Source of the DNA: Kurthia sibirica
Lineage (GTDB): Bacteria; Bacillota; Bacilli; Bacillales_A; Planococcaceae
DNA: 64,000 bases
NCBI RefSeq assembly: GCF_003143975.1
Contig: NZ_QFVR01000002.1
Span: forward strand, 181,175-245,174
Direction: 5' to 3'
Numbering within the stretch: position 1 is the stretch's first letter; every line of letters starts with the position of its first letter. The position numbers and the translations under genes were made by a program. Under the pieces are notes generated by a model, which was not told the origin of the DNA, searched no databases, and saw only the letters and a program-made list of their open reading frames with translations. Positions 1 to 9,583 of this stretch are shown here, piece by piece.

Positions 1-2085
1 CAACCTATCGAAAAAATGGTTGCGATCAATAAAGATACTGGTCTTGAAATGACTGATTTCTTAAATATGGTTTATATGGGGAGTAATGTTGTCAGCGGAA
101 GTGCTAAGGGCATTGTTGTGCGTGTTGGTAACAACACACTTTTCGGAGGTATTGCTAAAGATATTACAAAAAAACGCGGTGTGACAAGCTTTGAAATGGG
201 CATCAGTTCTGTATCTTGGCTATTAATTCGCTTTATGTTTGTGATGGCACCAACCGTATTATTAATCAACGGTTTGACGAAAGGTGATTGGATTGAAGCT
301 TCACTTTTTGGTCTTTCTGTAGCTGTTGGGTTAACGCCTGAAATGCTGCCAATGATTGTCACAACAAACCTAGTAAAAGGTGCTACAGGTATGGCGAAGC
401 GTGGCACGATTATTAAAAATCTCAACTCCATTCAAAATTTTGGTGCCATCGATGTCCTATGCACTGATAAAACGGGTACGCTCACACAAGATAAAATTGT
501 GCTAGCGTATCATTTAAGTATCGATGGTAAAGAAGATGATCGTGTATTAAAACATGCTTATTTAAATAGCTTTTATCAAACTGGTTTGCGCAATGTTATG
601 GACAATGCCATTGTGGATGCTGCCAATAAAGAACTGGCGCTTACTAGTGATGCATTTGAAAAAATTGATGAAGTTCCCTTTGATTTTGAGAGACGCCGCA
701 TGAGTGTTGTGATTCGAGATCACAATAATAAAACGCAGATGATTACCAAAGGTGCTATAGAAGAAATGTTAGAAGTATCTTCCCATGTCGATGTACGCGG
801 CGAGATCGTGCCACTGACAGAGGGATTACGCAAGGAAATTTTTTCCCGTGTCGATGACTTAAATAGCGACGGTTTACGTGTTCTTGGTGTATCACAAAAA
901 ACAAACCCAAGTGTCATTGGTGAATTCGCTGTCGATGATGAATGCGATATGGTGTTAATCGGTTACCTAGCCTTTTTGGATCCACCAAAAGAAACGACTC
1001 GCCCTGCCCTTCAAGCATTAAAAAAACATGGTATTGGCGTTAAAGTATTAACAGGTGATAATGCACTTGTTACGCGTACCATTTGTAATCAAGTTGGTTT
1101 AGAAAATGAAAAAATGCTCACTGGACCAGCTATTGCTGCCATGTCAGATGATGTATTAACAATCAAATTAAAAACCATCAATATTTTCGTGAAATTATCA
1201 CCACAACAGAAGACACGTATTGTGCGTTTGCTCAGAGAGAGTGGCAAGGTTGTTGGTTTTATGGGTGATGGAATTAATGATGCTTCTGCTATGAAAGAAT
1301 CGGACGTAGGTATTTCAGTTGATACAGCTGTCGATATTGCCAAAGAATCAGCGGATGTTATTTTACTAGAAAAAGATTTAATGGTGTTAGAACGCGGAAT
1401 TATTGCTGGCAGAAAAACATTCGGTAATATTATGAAATACATCAAGATGACAGCTAGTTCCAATTTCGGTAATATGTTTTCCGTTGTTGTTGCTAGTATT
1501 TTTCTACCTTTTTTACCAATGTTACCTATCCAGATTTTATTTTTAAATTTAATTTATGATATTTCCTGTGTTTCATTACCTTGGGATAATATTGATCAAG
1601 AGTATGTAGAAAAGCCCAAAAAATGGTCCGCTTCTTCCGTTGGTTCATTCATGCGTTGGATTGGTCCTACAAGTTCGGTGTTTGATATTACGACGTATAT
1701 TTTATTATTCTTTGTCATTTGTCCTGCAGCTCTAGGTGGTTCCTATGCTGAATTATCGATTGAACAGCAGACGGTCTTTATCGCCCTATTCCATGCAGGC
1801 TGGTTCGTCGAATCGCTTTGGTCTCAAACACTCGTAATCCATGCTCTACGCACACCAAAAATCCCTTTTTTACAAAGTCGTGCTTCCTTTATTGTCACAA
1901 CAATCACCGCACTTGGCATAGCAATCGGTACAATTTTACCTTCTACTGAATTGGGTCATGCACTTGGTATGACAGCTCTACCACTTCAGTTCTTTGCTTG
2001 GCTAGCATTAACTATTGCTTCTTATTTAGTGTTAGCAACTGTGATGAAAAAAGTTTATATCCGACGTTTTGGGGAACTTATTTAA
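1..2085 (+). CDS. mgtA: Magnesium-translocating P-type ATPase, 5' truncated by window edge
   Basis: The reading frame is open from base 1, so the N-terminus lies outside; 694 residues are visible of about 900 usual. It shows the P-type ATPase order: membrane pair with a TPEMLP motif typical of Mg2+-type (IIIB) pumps near visible residues 108-113, phosphorylation motif DKTGTLT with Asp156, nucleotide-binding region, the hinge GDGINDA near residue 425, and a C-terminal bundle of hydrophobic helices. The family imports Mg2+ across the plasma membrane at the cost of ATP and is usually induced by low Mg2+. Regulation cannot be judged because the leader is outside the window. MgtA versus MgtB is not resolved. 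Confidence 0.93.
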   Translation, partial: QPIEKMVAINKDTGLEMTDFLNMVYMGSNVVSGSAKGIVVRVGNNTLFGGIAKDITKKRGVTSFEMGISSVSWLLIRFMFVMAPTVLLINGLTKGDWIEASLFGLSVAVGLTPEMLPMIVTTNLVKGATGMAKRGTIIKNLNSIQNFGAIDVLCTDKTGTLTQDKIVLAYHLSIDGKEDDRVLKHAYLNSFYQTGLRNVMDNAIVDAANKELALTSDAFEKIDEVPFDFERRRMSVVIRDHNNKTQMITKGAIEEMLEVSSHVDVRGEIVPLTEGLRKEIFSRVDDLNSDGLRVLGVSQKTNPSVIGEFAVDDECDMVLIGYLAFLDPPKETTRPALQALKKHGIGVKVLTGDNALVTRTICNQVGLENEKMLTGPAIAAMSDDVLTIKLKTINIFVKLSPQQKTRIVRLLRESGKVVGFMGDGINDASAMKESDVGISVDTAVDIAKESADVILLEKDLMVLERGIIAGRKTFGNIMKYIKMTASSNFGNMFSVVVASIFLPFLPMLPIQILFLNLIYDISCVSLPWDNIDQEYVEKPKKWSASSVGSFMRWIGPTSSVFDITTYILLFFVICPAALGGSYAELSIEQQTVFIALFHAGWFVESLWSQTLVIHALRTPKIPFLQSRASFIVTTITALGIAIGTILPSTELGHALGMTALPLQFFAWLALTIASYLVLATVMKKVYIRRFGELI

Positions 2086-2093
2086 CTGCAGCT

Positions 2094-2124
2094 ATCGCCT
2101 TGTCACATGACAGGGCGATTTTCA
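2094..2124. terminator. Bidirectional terminator between mgtA and a small ORF
   Basis: A 12-bp stem (2094-2105 with 2108-2119, one T-G pair) with a 2-base loop is followed by a T-rich tract on the plus strand. It overlaps the stop codon of the convergent minus-strand gene, so both convergent units may use it. Confidence 0.75.
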
Positions 2125-2372
2125 TATTTTGTAATGAATTTTGTCACCGCTGCTTCGACAGCATATTCATTTTCAATTTTTTGGTCTTTACAATATTGAT
2201 CTAATGTATCGATGACCCTTTTAATTTCGTATTGTGTGGATATTGGTGTTTGTTGTCGTCGTGTAGTTTCTTCGGATGTTGTGACTAACTTTTTTTTCAT
2301 AAGCTTTTTAATTGTAATGATTTCTTGTTCGGTAAAAGTAGCTGGCATTTCTGGCCATGTGTTTTGTGTCAT
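2103..2372 (-). CDS. Small hypothetical protein, 89 aa
   Basis: Start taken at the ATG at 2372 because GGTGAGG lies 7-8 bases upstream; a start at 2396 has no ribosome site. The product is hydrophilic and mostly helical by composition, rich in Lys, Thr, Glu and Gln, with a basic KKLMKKK stretch near residue 24 and no membrane segment, signal peptide or recognisable domain. It stands alone between convergent mgtA and the reductase gene. I do not recognise a family. The ribosome site and shared terminator support it being real, but short unknown ORFs carry risk. Confidence 0.55.
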   Translation of the reverse strand: MTQNTWPEMPATFTEQEIITIKKLMKKKLVTTSEETTRRQQTPISTQYEIKRVIDTLDQYCKDQKIENEYAVEAAVTKFITKYENRPVM

Positions 2373-2459
2373 AGTTGTTTTGTTCCTCACCTTCATACAA
2401 ATTACTATTCTATACCACTTTTCTTCATTAAATACACATTTTTTCCAAAAATAATAGTA

Positions 2460-2501
2460 AAAGGTATAACTAATCTGATTTATAGGATTAGTTATACCTT
2501 T
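2460..2501. terminator. Terminator after the reductase gene
   Basis: A perfect 16-bp stem, 2460-2475 pairing with 2486-2501, lies directly after the stop codon of the minus-strand reductase (2506) and closes the iron-uptake operon. The minus-side tail is only moderately T-rich. Confidence 0.75.
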
Positions 2502-2505
2502 TCTA

Positions 2506-3552
2506 TTAGTTATCGTAATAATCTGTATCGTCCAAACCTAATTGTTTGTTTTTTTCTTTAAAAATAGCATTATGCGAAGAGACCATCGCAACTTGACGAG
2601 CTTGTGGATTGATGAAATGGTTTGCACTATTCACAGCAAGTACAGCGTCGGAAAATGCACCTGTAATGAGACGAACTTTTGAATCGTAGTCTGTAAAATC
2701 GCCGGCTCCGTAGATGCCAGCAATATTTGTAGAACATTTTCCATCAACATGTGCACAACCGTCAGAAAGCTTCAGTCCCCACTGTTCTAATTTACCGTAG
2801 TCATATTTAAAACCATGGTTAATTATGACGGCATCCGCGCATACTGTCTGTTCTTCCTGTGTCTCACAATTTGCCACAATAACTTTCTCAATACATCTAC
2901 CGTCGGAACTCTGTAAACTTTTTATCTCATAGGGTGTTACTATTTTCACAGTCGAATTTTTCATCGTTCTGACATTGCGTTCATGACCACCAAAGTCATA
3001 ACGCCGATGAATGACAGTTACTTGGGAGGCAATTTTTTCGAGTTCATTTGCCCAATCTACTGCTGAATCTCCACCTCCAGATATAACAATATTTTTCCCT
3101 CTGAATTGTTCCAATTCTTGTACTGTATAATGTAAATTTGTCACTTCAAAGCGATCGGCACCCTCCACTTCTAATTTTTGTAGAGAGAGCATACCATAGC
3201 CGACTGCTAAAATAAGTGTTTTCGATAAATGTTGCTGACCATCTTCCGTCGTAATAATGAATTGACCCTCTCCATTTTTTTCGAAGTCTGTTACCTGTGC
3301 ATTTAAAATAATGGTTGGGTCGAACGTTTTTGCTTGCGCAATAAGTTGTTCGATTAAATGACCACCCATAGTAGGTGTTACTCCACCAACATCCCAAATC
3401 ATTTTTTCTTTATAAATACGCATGCGGCCGCCCAGTTCATCTCCAGAATCAATCAATTTTGTTTTCAAATCACGCATCCCACTATAAAAAGCAGCATAAA
3501 GGCCAGCTGGACCACCACCAACAATCGTCACATCAAATAATTCTAAAGTCAT
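2506..3552 (-). CDS. Ferredoxin-NADP reductase-like flavoprotein
   Basis: The protein has an FAD-binding GGGPAGLYA near residues 12-20, an NAD(P)-binding SGGGDSA near 158-164 and a second FAD motif GAGD close to the C-terminus. It is a thioredoxin-reductase fold without the CxxC redox pair, which is the pattern of Bacillus-type (YumC/YcgT-like) ferredoxin-NADP+ reductases, about 350 aa. Start taken at the ATG at 3552, five bases after GAGGTG; a GTG at 3558 lies inside that ribosome site. It is the last gene of the ferric-siderophore uptake operon, 12 bases after the receptor gene. Inference: it supplies electrons for reductive release of iron from the imported siderophore. Confidence 0.85.
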   Translation of the reverse strand: MTLELFDVTIVGGGPAGLYAAFYSGMRDLKTKLIDSGDELGGRMRIYKEKMIWDVGGVTPTMGGHLIEQLIAQAKTFDPTIILNAQVTDFEKNGEGQFIITTEDGQQHLSKTLILAVGYGMLSLQKLEVEGADRFEVTNLHYTVQELEQFRGKNIVISGGGDSAVDWANELEKIASQVTVIHRRYDFGGHERNVRTMKNSTVKIVTPYEIKSLQSSDGRCIEKVIVANCETQEEQTVCADAVIINHGFKYDYGKLEQWGLKLSDGCAHVDGKCSTNIAGIYGAGDFTDYDSKVRLITGAFSDAVLAVNSANHFINPQARQVAMVSSHNAIFKEKNKQLGLDDTDYYDN

Positions 3553-3564
3553 TTGCACACCTCA

Positions 3565-4512
3565 TTATTTTTTTAGTTTTTCAATTTTATCGGCCAAATC
3601 TTCTACTTGTAACATGGAAGCATACGCGTCACTCATAAAATATGAGCGAACATCTACTTCAATAACACGATCATTTTTCACTGCATCTAATGTATTCCAA
3701 ATTGCTGGTAAGCTTTTTTGTTTTATTGCTGGATTTGAAATTTTAATAATATAATCCCCTGCATAATCAGCAATTTTTTCCCAAGAAACATCGATTCGCG
3801 GTTCATTTTTATCGATAATATCTTTTTGAACATTTTCAGGTGGATTCATTTTTAATAATTGATATAAAGGGTCACCACCACGTTCACCTGTTTCTCCAAC
3901 AACAATTGTTGACTTCGTTGTACCTACATCAATGATTGAAATTGTAGCATCTTTTGGAATAACTTGATCAATTCTCGCTTTAGCTGCTGCCACTTTTTTC
4001 TCTAAATTATCATTAAACTCCTGCGCTTCTTTTTGACGATTTAACAGCTCACCCATCGCTATTACTTTTTCTTGTACTGTTTTGTATTTTGATGTGTCAT
4101 ATACTACAGTCGGTGCGATTTTGCTGAATTTTTCAACCGCTTCTGTATCATATGTAATGATTAGATCCGGTTTTAGTGCTAGTATCTTTTCAATGGATAC
4201 TAGACCATCAGCACCAATATCCTGTGTTTTTTCTGTCACAAAAGGCGTTAATAATGCACCATAATCTAAAATGGTTTTTGACGTGCCAATTGGCTCAATA
4301 CCAACTGCCATCACTTCACCTAAATTCCAGTCGACAACAACACGCTGCGGATTTGCTGGTACAGTCACTTTACCCATCACTGTATCGACATCCCTTGTCG
4401 CATTTTCTTTATTTGCCGAAGCTTTGTCATCCTTGCTCTTGTCATCGCTTGTACATGCCGCTAAAACGACAACTAACAGCACCATAAGTAGTATCGAAAC
4501 TAATTTTTTCAT
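3565..4512 (-). CDS. Ferric-siderophore ABC transporter substrate-binding lipoprotein
   Basis: The N-terminus is a lipoprotein signal: a Lys pair, a hydrophobic stretch and lipobox LAAC with Cys20. A charged linker and then the class III (FepB/FhuD-like) binding-protein fold follow, including the typical segments RVVV near the first strand and IGTSKTILDYG. It should be anchored outside the membrane, capture an Fe(III)-siderophore and deliver it to the FecCD pair upstream. Three consecutive ATG codons (4518, 4515, 4512) follow GGAGGA; the last two have the better spacing and the start is ambiguous by two residues. About 150 non-coding bases separate it from the ATPase gene, which could hold an internal promoter. 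The ligand cannot be told from sequence. Confidence 0.88.
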   Translation of the reverse strand: MKKLVSILLMVLLVVVLAACTSDDKSKDDKASANKENATRDVDTVMGKVTVPANPQRVVVDWNLGEVMAVGIEPIGTSKTILDYGALLTPFVTEKTQDIGADGLVSIEKILALKPDLIITYDTEAVEKFSKIAPTVVYDTSKYKTVQEKVIAMGELLNRQKEAQEFNDNLEKKVAAAKARIDQVIPKDATISIIDVGTTKSTIVVGETGERGGDPLYQLLKMNPPENVQKDIIDKNEPRIDVSWEKIADYAGDYIIKISNPAIKQKSLPAIWNTLDAVKNDRVIEVDVRSYFMSDAYASMLQVEDLADKIEKLKK

Positions 4513-4663
4513 CATCATTCTCCTCCATATTTCAATGTTTTAGGTATCTTATACATCCCTCTAATTATTGGCCTACTGATAGTGACTTGCTAAAATATGT
4601 CTTCGTTTCATTTAGTACAAATACATACACGCTCAGCAATCATCCTAATGTGATGGATCCGTA

Positions 4664-5479
4664 TCATACCGTTACTGACTCCTTACCTTGTTGGTGCGCT
4701 AGTTCATAGGGCAAACAGATTGGTTTGCCTGTCCGAGGATCTGTTATAATATCCGCCTCGATACCAAATACTTTACGCAATACGTCTTGTGTTACCACTT
4801 CATTGGATTCCCCACTGCTGACCACTGTTCCCTCCTTTATAGCAATAACATGATGTGCGTATTTTGTAGCATGATTTAAATCATGAACGACCATTATAAT
4901 CGTACGTCCTTCTTGTTCATTCAATTGCTTTAGTAACTGCAAAACCTCTAACTGATGTGCCATGTCTAAAAATGTTGTCGGCTCATCCAAAAATAAAATA
5001 TCTGTTTGCTGAGCCAATGCCATTGCAATCCACGCTCTTTGACGTTGACCGCCAGATAGTTGGTCAACACTGCGATTATAAAAAACAGACATGCCTGTTA
5101 CTTCAATCGCCCAATGAATAATTTTTCGATCTTCCTTCGTTAAAGTTCCCATTCCTTTATGATGTGGAAAACGTCCATAACTGATTAGTTCATAAACAGT
5201 TAAACCATCTGGAGCAGAAGGATTTTGAGGTAGTATCGCTAAATCTTTCGCTACTTCTTTCGTCGATTTTTTATGGATTAATTGACCGTCTAATGTTACG
5301 CCTCCTGATGTTGGTTTCATGAGGCGCGCCATCGTTTTTAAGATTGTCGATTTACCTGAGCCATTTGCACCAACAAGCGCTGTTATCTTGCCATGTGGAA
5401 TCGTAATATTTAAGTCATGAACGATTATATGATTTTCATAACCAATGGTGAGATCCATTGTTTTTAAGCGATTTGTCAT
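4664..5479 (-). CDS. Ferric-siderophore ABC transporter ATP-binding protein
   Basis: A 271-residue FecE/FhuC-type ATPase: Walker A GANGSGKST near residue 37, Q-loop LPQNPSAP near 85, signature LSGGQRQR near 143, Walker B ILFLDEPT near 162 and switch His in VVHDLNHA near 198. AGGAGG stands 7 bases before the ATG. It powers ferric-siderophore import with the two permeases encoded upstream in the same operon (7230-9313) and the lipoprotein receptor encoded downstream. B. subtilis commonly shares one such ATPase (YusV) among several receptors; here a dedicated copy is present. It starts 13 bases after the exporter-fold gene, suggesting co-translation. Confidence 0.9.
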   Translation of the reverse strand: MTNRLKTMDLTIGYENHIIVHDLNITIPHGKITALVGANGSGKSTILKTMARLMKPTSGGVTLDGQLIHKKSTKEVAKDLAILPQNPSAPDGLTVYELISYGRFPHHKGMGTLTKEDRKIIHWAIEVTGMSVFYNRSVDQLSGGQRQRAWIAMALAQQTDILFLDEPTTFLDMAHQLEVLQLLKQLNEQEGRTIIMVVHDLNHATKYAHHVIAIKEGTVVSSGESNEVVTQDVLRKVFGIEADIITDPRTGKPICLPYELAHQQGKESVTV

Positions 5480-5491
5480 AATTGATACCTC

Positions 5492-7207
5492 CTAAAGTTG
5501 AAATTGTGCTTCGTGAAGACGACTATAATCACCACCTAAGCGCAATAATTCATCGTGTGTCCCCTGTTGTTCTATGCCATTTTTTGTCACAACAATGATA
5601 CGATCAACATGACGAATCGTTGCGAGACGATGTGCGATGATTAAAGTAGTGCGACCATGTGATAATTTACTCAGAGCAAGCTGAATTGCCGCCTCTGTTT
5701 CTGTATCAAGTGCAGATGTAGCTTCATCTAAAATTAAAATAGGAGGATTTTTCAAAAACATACGTGCGATCGATAAACGTTGTTTTTGGCCACCAGATAA
5801 TTTGACACCTCGCTCACCAATCAGCGTATCCATACCATTTGGCTGTGCTAAAATTAGTTCTTCGAGCTGTGCTTGACGTGCTGCTTGCCAAATTTCATCG
5901 CGTGTTGCATCCAATTTGCCATATGCAATATTTTCCTGAATTGACCCATCAAACAAAAACACATCTTGTTGTACGATACCGATTTGCTGTCGCAAAGATT
6001 GCTGTGTCATGTCCCGTATATCAATGCCATCAATTGTAATAGAACCTTCTGTTACATCATAAAAACGTGGCAATAAACTACAAATTGTCGTTTTCCCTCC
6101 TCCTGAAGGACCAACAAAAGCTACAGATTGACCTTGTTTAATAGCAAAGCTACACTCAGTCAAAATATTTTTGTCATCTGTATAACCAAAAGTCACATTA
6201 TTGTAAGCAATATCACCATGAAGTGTCTCAACTTCACGTGCATCTTTGGCATCTGGGACATCTTGTGCTGTTTCAAGTAAATTTATAAAACGCTTAAAAC
6301 CAGCAATCCCTTTTGGATACGTTTCAATAACCGCATTTATTTGATTAATTGGCCCAACAAAAATGGCAGATAATAAAATGAATGCCATAAATTCACCAAA
6401 AGTCATCTTCCCCTCAATGACAAACCATGTACCACATGCCAAAACAAAAATGGATACAGCTTTGATTAAGAAATGACTAATCGCAGCGTTCCATGCCATC
6501 ACTTTGTATGCGACAAGCTTCGTCGTACGAAAACGTTCATTGTTGACACTAAATTGAGCTATTTCATGATTTTCATTTGAAAATGCTTTAACAACACGAA
6601 TACCGCTAACATTATTGGCAACACGCGCATTAAAATCAGCAATATCTTTGAAAAAACGATCGAATGTTTTTGCCATTTTTCGACTGAAAAAAATGGATAA
6701 AACAATTAAAAATGGGATAACAATAAAAGTAAGGATTGCTAGTTGTGGATTGATCATCATCATTAAACTAAAGGCTCCAATTAGTGTCATAAAGGCGATG
6801 AACAAATCTTCTGGTCCATGATGGGCTATTTCACCGATATCCATTAAATCATTTGTCATTCTTGATACAAGATGACCGGTTTTATTATTGTCAAAAAAAC
6901 CAAATGATAGTTTTTGTACTTGATTAAAAGCCTGACTTCGCATATCAGATTCAATATTAATACCGAGCATATGCCCCCAATAGGTCACGATATAATGAAA
7001 AAAGGAACTCAATAAGAAAATACCTAATAAACCTGTACAAGCAAATAGAATCGTATTCCAGTTTCCTTCTGGTAAATAGATATCAATGACACGATTGACC
7101 GCTAAAGGGAAGCTTAGTTCTAGAGCGGCAGCTAAAATAGCACATGAAAAATCCACAATAAAAAGCCACTTATACGGTTTATAAAAAGAAAAGAATTTTT
7201 TTAACAT
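5492..7207 (-). CDS. ABC exporter-fold protein (TMD-NBD fusion) inside siderophore operon
   Basis: 571 residues: an N-terminal six-helix exporter membrane domain (roughly 1-310) and a C-terminal ATPase with Walker A GPSGGGKTT, signature LSGGQKQR, Walker B ILILDEAT and switch His in AHR. The ATG at 7207 is preceded by GGAAGG at 8 bases; an upstream in-frame ATG lacks a site. The family (MsbA/LmrA/YknU-like) usually works as a homodimeric exporter of lipophilic compounds. Its place between the permease pair and the FecE-type ATPase is unusual. It may export a siderophore or spent siderophore, or act as an exporter-fold importer as IrtAB does in mycobacteria. Both roles are inference. Confidence 0.87.
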   Translation of the reverse strand: MLKKFFSFYKPYKWLFIVDFSCAILAAALELSFPLAVNRVIDIYLPEGNWNTILFACTGLLGIFLLSSFFHYIVTYWGHMLGINIESDMRSQAFNQVQKLSFGFFDNNKTGHLVSRMTNDLMDIGEIAHHGPEDLFIAFMTLIGAFSLMMMINPQLAILTFIVIPFLIVLSIFFSRKMAKTFDRFFKDIADFNARVANNVSGIRVVKAFSNENHEIAQFSVNNERFRTTKLVAYKVMAWNAAISHFLIKAVSIFVLACGTWFVIEGKMTFGEFMAFILLSAIFVGPINQINAVIETYPKGIAGFKRFINLLETAQDVPDAKDAREVETLHGDIAYNNVTFGYTDDKNILTECSFAIKQGQSVAFVGPSGGGKTTICSLLPRFYDVTEGSITIDGIDIRDMTQQSLRQQIGIVQQDVFLFDGSIQENIAYGKLDATRDEIWQAARQAQLEELILAQPNGMDTLIGERGVKLSGGQKQRLSIARMFLKNPPILILDEATSALDTETEAAIQLALSKLSHGRTTLIIAHRLATIRHVDRIIVVTKNGIEQQGTHDELLRLGGDYSRLHEAQFQL

Positions 7208-7229
7208 AATACATTCCTTCCAAAGTAAA

Positions 7230-8261
7230 TTATTTTGATTTTGCCAATAAATAAAGGAAGTAAGGGGCACCTATACAAGCCACAATAATACCTGCGGGAA
7301 TTTCAGATGGCTGAATCATCCAACGCCCAAGTGTATCGGCTACTAACACAAGTAAACCACCTGCTAAAGCAGAACCCGGTAGTAAAAATTGGTGCTGTGG
7401 TCCAATTAAGCGACGCACTAAATGGGGCGCAATCAGTCCAACAAAGCCAATACCACCACTTATGGATACTGCAGAACCAGCAAGTCCCACTGCAGCTGCT
7501 AAAAGCATGCGACGTTGCTTTTCGACGTCGACACCTAAACCAGTTGATAGTTGATCTCCCATATTTAATATATTTAAAATATGAGATTTATAGATAACAT
7601 AGGGTAATAACACGATGAAGAATGGCAGTATAGATGCTACGTATTTCCAATTCGAACCCCAAATACTACCTGCCATCCATTTTGCGACAAAATTATACTG
7701 CTCTGGTGACAATTTTAAAGTGAGAACAATCATTGCAGCACTAATAGCTGCTGCAATCGCAATACCTGTCAATAATAGGCGTGTAGGTGACAACCCATCA
7801 TTACGTTTATAGGCTAGTGCATAAATAATTGCTGCCGTTGCACCCGCTCCAAGCCAAGCTAAAACCGGTAATAACATAACCGATGATGTCGATTCAATTG
7901 GGATAAATGAAATATATACAATAACAGCCAACCCAGCTCCCGCATTGATACCCAAAATACCTGGATCCGCCAATGCATTTCTTGAAAATCCCTGCATCAC
8001 GCAGCCAGAAACAGCTAATGATGCTCCTACAATAATTGATATCACGATGCGAGGGAGACGAAATTCAAATAAAATAAGCTCTTGCTGTGCCGTACCATGC
8101 CCCATTATTGTTTTTAGTAGCTCATAGGGTGTTAATTTAATGAAACCGGTATTCATACTCACGATAAATGTAAGAAGAATAAGCAGTGCAAAAATACTTA
8201 ATACAATCATTGCTCGCTTTTTACGTGCTCTATAACTCTTTGTAAAATCAACAGTGGTCAT
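7230..8261 (-). CDS. FecCD-family iron-siderophore permease (second of pair)
   Basis: 343 residues with about nine to ten hydrophobic helices and the FecCD landmarks: RLPRI near residue 68, GCVMQGFSRNALADPGILGINAGAG, and the cytoplasmic GGIGFVGLIAPHLVRR loop that contacts the ATPase. Its ATG overlaps the TAA of the preceding permease gene by one base (TAATG), so the two are translationally coupled and should form a heterodimeric channel. It lies 22 bases upstream of the exporter-fold gene. No truncation is visible. Confidence 0.92.
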   Translation of the reverse strand: MTTVDFTKSYRARKKRAMIVLSIFALLILLTFIVSMNTGFIKLTPYELLKTIMGHGTAQQELILFEFRLPRIVISIIVGASLAVSGCVMQGFSRNALADPGILGINAGAGLAVIVYISFIPIESTSSVMLLPVLAWLGAGATAAIIYALAYKRNDGLSPTRLLLTGIAIAAAISAAMIVLTLKLSPEQYNFVAKWMAGSIWGSNWKYVASILPFFIVLLPYVIYKSHILNILNMGDQLSTGLGVDVEKQRRMLLAAAVGLAGSAVSISGGIGFVGLIAPHLVRRLIGPQHQFLLPGSALAGGLLVLVADTLGRWMIQPSEIPAGIIVACIGAPYFLYLLAKSK

Positions 8262-9313
8262 TATAGCTCTCTCCTTTCTTTTCTAGCTAAGTAAAGGAAG
8301 AAAGGCACACCAATTAAAGCAATTAACGCACCAATTGGTGTTTCATATGGTGCATTGATTGTACGCGCAATTAAATCTGCTAACACAAGAAGAATAGCAC
8401 CAATAATTGCGGCACAAGGAATGATAAAACGATAGTCTACGCCAACAATATAGCGTGTTACATGTGGGACAATTAACCCGACAAAACCTACGGCACCAAC
8501 AACGGATACCGCTGTACCTGCAAGTACTAACACGATTAATGTTCCAGCAATTTTAACCACTCGCGTATTCATGCCCAAACCTGCTGCAATATCCTCCCCT
8601 AAGCTTAGTAGCGTTACAGACTTGGAAATAATAACGGCTCCAATAATCATAATTAAAACGACAGGTAGCATTACTTGAAGTTGTAACCATGTCGTTCCTG
8701 CTACACCACCGGCATACCAAAAAGCTAAATCTTGTCCAACCCTAAAATTCAAAGCAATACCCTCACTTAATGCACTAAACAGAGCGCTTACTGCCGTACC
8801 AGCCAATACTAGACGTAATGGCGTTAAACCGCCTTGTGCTAGTGAGCCAACGCCAAATACAAGACTGGCACTCACCGCTGCTCCAATAAATGAAAAGAGT
8901 ATTAAATAGTAATAAGGTAGACCTGGGAAAAATGCAAAGCTAATCGCCATGACAAGTACTGCTCCAGCATTTATACCAAGCAACCCCGAATCAGCTAACG
9001 GGTTTCTTGTCATTCCTTGCATAATCGCACCAGCTACTGCAAAACTTGCACCTACTAAGGCTGCTCCAATAATTCTCGGTAGGCGCAGATCGCGAATGAC
9101 TTGATGATTACTATTCGTTTTATCATAATGAAAAATCGCATCAAAAATCGCTGTAATACCAACATCTGCAGCACCATAAAGCAGTGCGACTAACATGCTG
9201 AGAATAAGTATTAATAAGCCAAACAACATGACGAATATGGCTACTACAGGTCTCGCAGTTGTATCCTTATCTTTTTCAATCAAGTCATCCATATGTATCG
9301 CTTGTTTCGTCAT
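8261..9313 (-). CDS. FecCD-family iron-siderophore permease (first gene of operon)
   Basis: 350 residues with a hydrophilic N-terminal leader of about 25 residues, then about nine to ten helices. FecCD motifs RLPRIIGAALVGAS, IMQGMTRNPLADSGLLGINAG and GAVGFVGLIVPHVTRY are clear. It opens the uptake operon and a Fur box lies about 27 bases upstream of the start. The ribosome site (GTAGGG, 10 bases from the ATG) is modest; a second ATG seven codons downstream is an alternative start. It pairs with the coupled downstream permease to form the Fe(III)-siderophore channel. Confidence 0.9.
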   Translation of the reverse strand: MTKQAIHMDDLIEKDKDTTARPVVAIFVMLFGLLILILSMLVALLYGAADVGITAIFDAIFHYDKTNSNHQVIRDLRLPRIIGAALVGASFAVAGAIMQGMTRNPLADSGLLGINAGAVLVMAISFAFFPGLPYYYLILFSFIGAAVSASLVFGVGSLAQGGLTPLRLVLAGTAVSALFSALSEGIALNFRVGQDLAFWYAGGVAGTTWLQLQVMLPVVLIMIIGAVIISKSVTLLSLGEDIAAGLGMNTRVVKIAGTLIVLVLAGTAVSVVGAVGFVGLIVPHVTRYIVGVDYRFIIPCAAIIGAILLVLADLIARTINAPYETPIGALIALIGVPFFLYLARKERREL

Positions 9314-9339
9314 CCTATTGCCGCCCTACCATCTGTAAT

Positions 9340-9354
9340 TAATAATGATTCTCA
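9340..9354 (-). promoter_or_regulatory. Fur box upstream of siderophore uptake operon
   Basis: On the minus strand the 15-mer TGAGAATCATTATTA matches the Bacillus 7-1-7 Fur consensus TGATAAT-N-ATTATCA at 12 of 14 positions. It sits about 27 bases upstream of the first permease start, where bound Fur-Fe would block transcription. Confidence 0.8.
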
Positions 9355-9541
9355 TTTAGAGATAAAAAAAAGAAAATCATTTCTAATTCTATTTATTTTC
9401 TTTCTTACTTGTTCTAGCTATCTAATTGATAACTATTTTCAATTGTAGCAATCGTTTTCTATAATAAATATAGTATTTTGTAATATATTATGGATGGATT
9501 TTTGTACTATTACATCATTTTATGCACAAAAATCCATATAA

Positions 9542-9581
9542 AAAGGCTATGGTCGATTACTACATATCGACCATAGCCTTT
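9542..9581 (-). terminator. Terminator of the Btr-like gene
   Basis: A perfect 16-bp stem, 9542-9557 with 9566-9581, begins two bases after the regulator's TAA and is followed on the minus strand by TTTTTATAT. Confidence 0.88.
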
Positions 9582-9583
9582 AA